DNA of 64,000 bases from Aristolochia californica (Eukaryota; Streptophyta; Magnoliopsida; Piperales; Aristolochiaceae), in the NCBI GenBank assembly GCA_029961685.1, contig JARWKL010000001.1:27106295-27170294 (forward strand). Reading direction: 5' to 3'. Numbering within the stretch: position 1 is the first letter of the stretch; each line of letters opens with the position of its first letter. The notes under the pieces were generated by a model. It was not told the DNA's origin. It made no database searches and worked only from the letters and a program-made list of their open reading frames with translations. Position numbers and translations under genes: made by a program. This document shows positions 63,185 through 64,000 of the stretch, in pieces.

Positions 63185-64000
63185 ATGCATATCCATTTTT
63201 AAAGCATGTGTGGAGGAAATCTCTTTCCTATAAAATTCCAAACTGTTGGGGTTGAACTAGTGGAATTTCCCAAACCAGGACAAAAAAACTTTTGTGTTCA
63301 ATTTTGGTGTGTGAATAAATTTTATTTTCTTACATTTGTTATTAGTTTAAATTTTTTCCACACATGAACTCCAAAATTTTCATTTTGTTGTGATCTATTC
63401 GCCTTTTTGGTTTACGGGAGGAAGGGAGAGCGAAAACTCAAAGTTTTGTTTTAAGAGAAAAGATTACATGTAGAATGGAAATGCACAATACAAAAATGTA
63501 AAGTGACATAATTCCAAAGAGTTTCTGTAATTTTTAGGGATTGTAAGCTCTTCTTAGTTTTTATATATTAGGTTTTGCAATCGACGGGAAAATGGGGGAG
63601 GCAGGGATTTTTAACTGAGTCTTGACTCCCAATCCATATGTTTTTTATTAGGGTAATATAGCCCGTTACACATGATAAATCACTTTACAATCATTCATGA
63701 TCGTTGGGTCAGCTTTTTGTAGAATGGCAAAATAATGGCTTGTTTGACTCGGGTAAATATCCCACCGCACGTTCACTTGAGAATTTAATGACCGTTTGCT
63801 ATTCTCTTCAAAAGCTTTGGATCCATAGGTGATTTGCATCTTTAACATGTTTAAAACATGCAAATCCATTTTTAAGCATGTGTGGAGGAAATCACTTTCT
63901 TATAAAATTCCAAGCTGTTAGGGTTGAACTAGTGGAATTTCCCAAACTTGGACAACAAAACTTTTGTGTTCATTTGTGGCGTATGAATAAATTTTCTTTA
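63185..64000. repeat. Satellite segment returning to A-B order
   Basis: An A head at 63185 with an X tail (AGATTACATGTAGAATGG) is followed by a B head at 63858 whose monomer is cut by the window end. The array therefore continues beyond this window. Confidence 0.92.

Larger units (their letters stand above)
1..64000. repeat. Tandem satellite array, ~674-bp monomer
   Basis: One A+T-rich unit recurs head to tail across the whole window. In every unit the order is: a dyad cluster around CATGTTTAAAACATG, TATAAAATTCC, a SpeI-type ACTAGT, a GTGTGAATAAATTTTC block, a CAAAATTTTCATTTTG hairpin, GGGAGAGCGAAAACTC, a TGCACARTGCAC box, AATTTTTAGGGATTG, a G-rich tract, CCCGTTACGCATGATAAATC, and a BamHI-type GGATCC about 40 bp before the next unit. 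Anchor spacing is usually 672-674 bp. Clear exceptions are about 644, 605-606, 619, 646, 685, 712 and 1,031 bp, each explained by an indel annotated separately. All units point the same way and no foreign sequence interrupts them. The array runs off both ends, so its full length is unknown. The family is not recognised. A centromeric or heterochromatic location is inferred from the class of repeat and not shown by the sequence. Confidence 0.98.

Noticed and set aside
392..63869. Recurring minus-strand open frames of ~62-104 codons (one per monomer, starting in the dyad cluster)
   Set aside because: They exist because the monomer is repeated. A-type units carry a one-base deletion that changes the second half, others are cut by stops or indels, and substitutions do not avoid changing residues. 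There is no sign of selection for a protein.
1..64000. CRISPR array or bacterial repeat locus
   Set aside because: There are no short direct repeats alternating with unique spacers. The unit is ~674 bp with continuous homology, and no cas or other bacterial genes are present.
1..64000. Ribosomal DNA intergenic spacer repeats
   Set aside because: No rRNA gene sequence appears anywhere in 64 kb, and the array shows no unit boundary of rDNA size.

Overview
The whole 64 kb window is one uninterrupted satellite-DNA array. A single A+T-rich monomer of about 672-674 bp repeats head to tail in one orientation from the first base to the last. I located 95 monomer anchors by eye, at the ATG of the motif CATGCAAATCC or CATGCATATCC. 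A further anchor has been lost in a deletion near 24.69 kb. I see no protein-coding gene, tRNA, rRNA, CRISPR array, transposon insertion or inverted block. Open frames of about 60-100 codons recur at fixed places in the monomer on both strands. They are by-products of the repeat and are broken by frameshifts that sort with monomer type.

This is eukaryotic nuclear heterochromatin, of the kind found at centromeres, pericentromeres or large heterochromatic blocks. CpG positions decay repeatedly to TpG or CpA, which points to cytosine methylation. A plant is my weak preference, because long monomers and CpG decay are common there. I do not recognise the satellite family and cannot name a species.

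Two head types, A and B, and two tail types, X and Y, can be told apart by linked variants. A usually goes with X and B with Y, giving an A-B dimer of about 1,348 bp. Layout: 1-6.7 kb is a strict 1,348-bp dimer array with exact 674-bp steps and a nested 4,044-bp repeat. 6.7-12 kb has chimeric monomers. 12-21.4 kb is mostly A-B, with 7.39- and 4.70-kb duplicated patches. 21.4-25.8 kb is B-rich and contains a truncated monomer. 25.8-38.6 kb is an irregular mosaic. 38.6-48.4 kb is a four-monomer higher-order repeat (HOR) of about 2,627 bp, marked by a shared 67-bp deletion. 48.4-53.8 kb is irregular. 53.8-59.8 kb is another four-monomer HOR of about 2,705 bp. 59.8-63.2 kb is a run of B monomers including a fresh one-monomer duplication. 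63.2-64 kb returns to A-B.

There are no genes to work together. The content of interest is the array's history: nested HORs, phase slips, gene-conversion-like patches, microhomology deletions, and a conserved cluster of dyad symmetries in each monomer. All comparisons were made by eye. Identity values and boundaries are approximate unless a position is stated.
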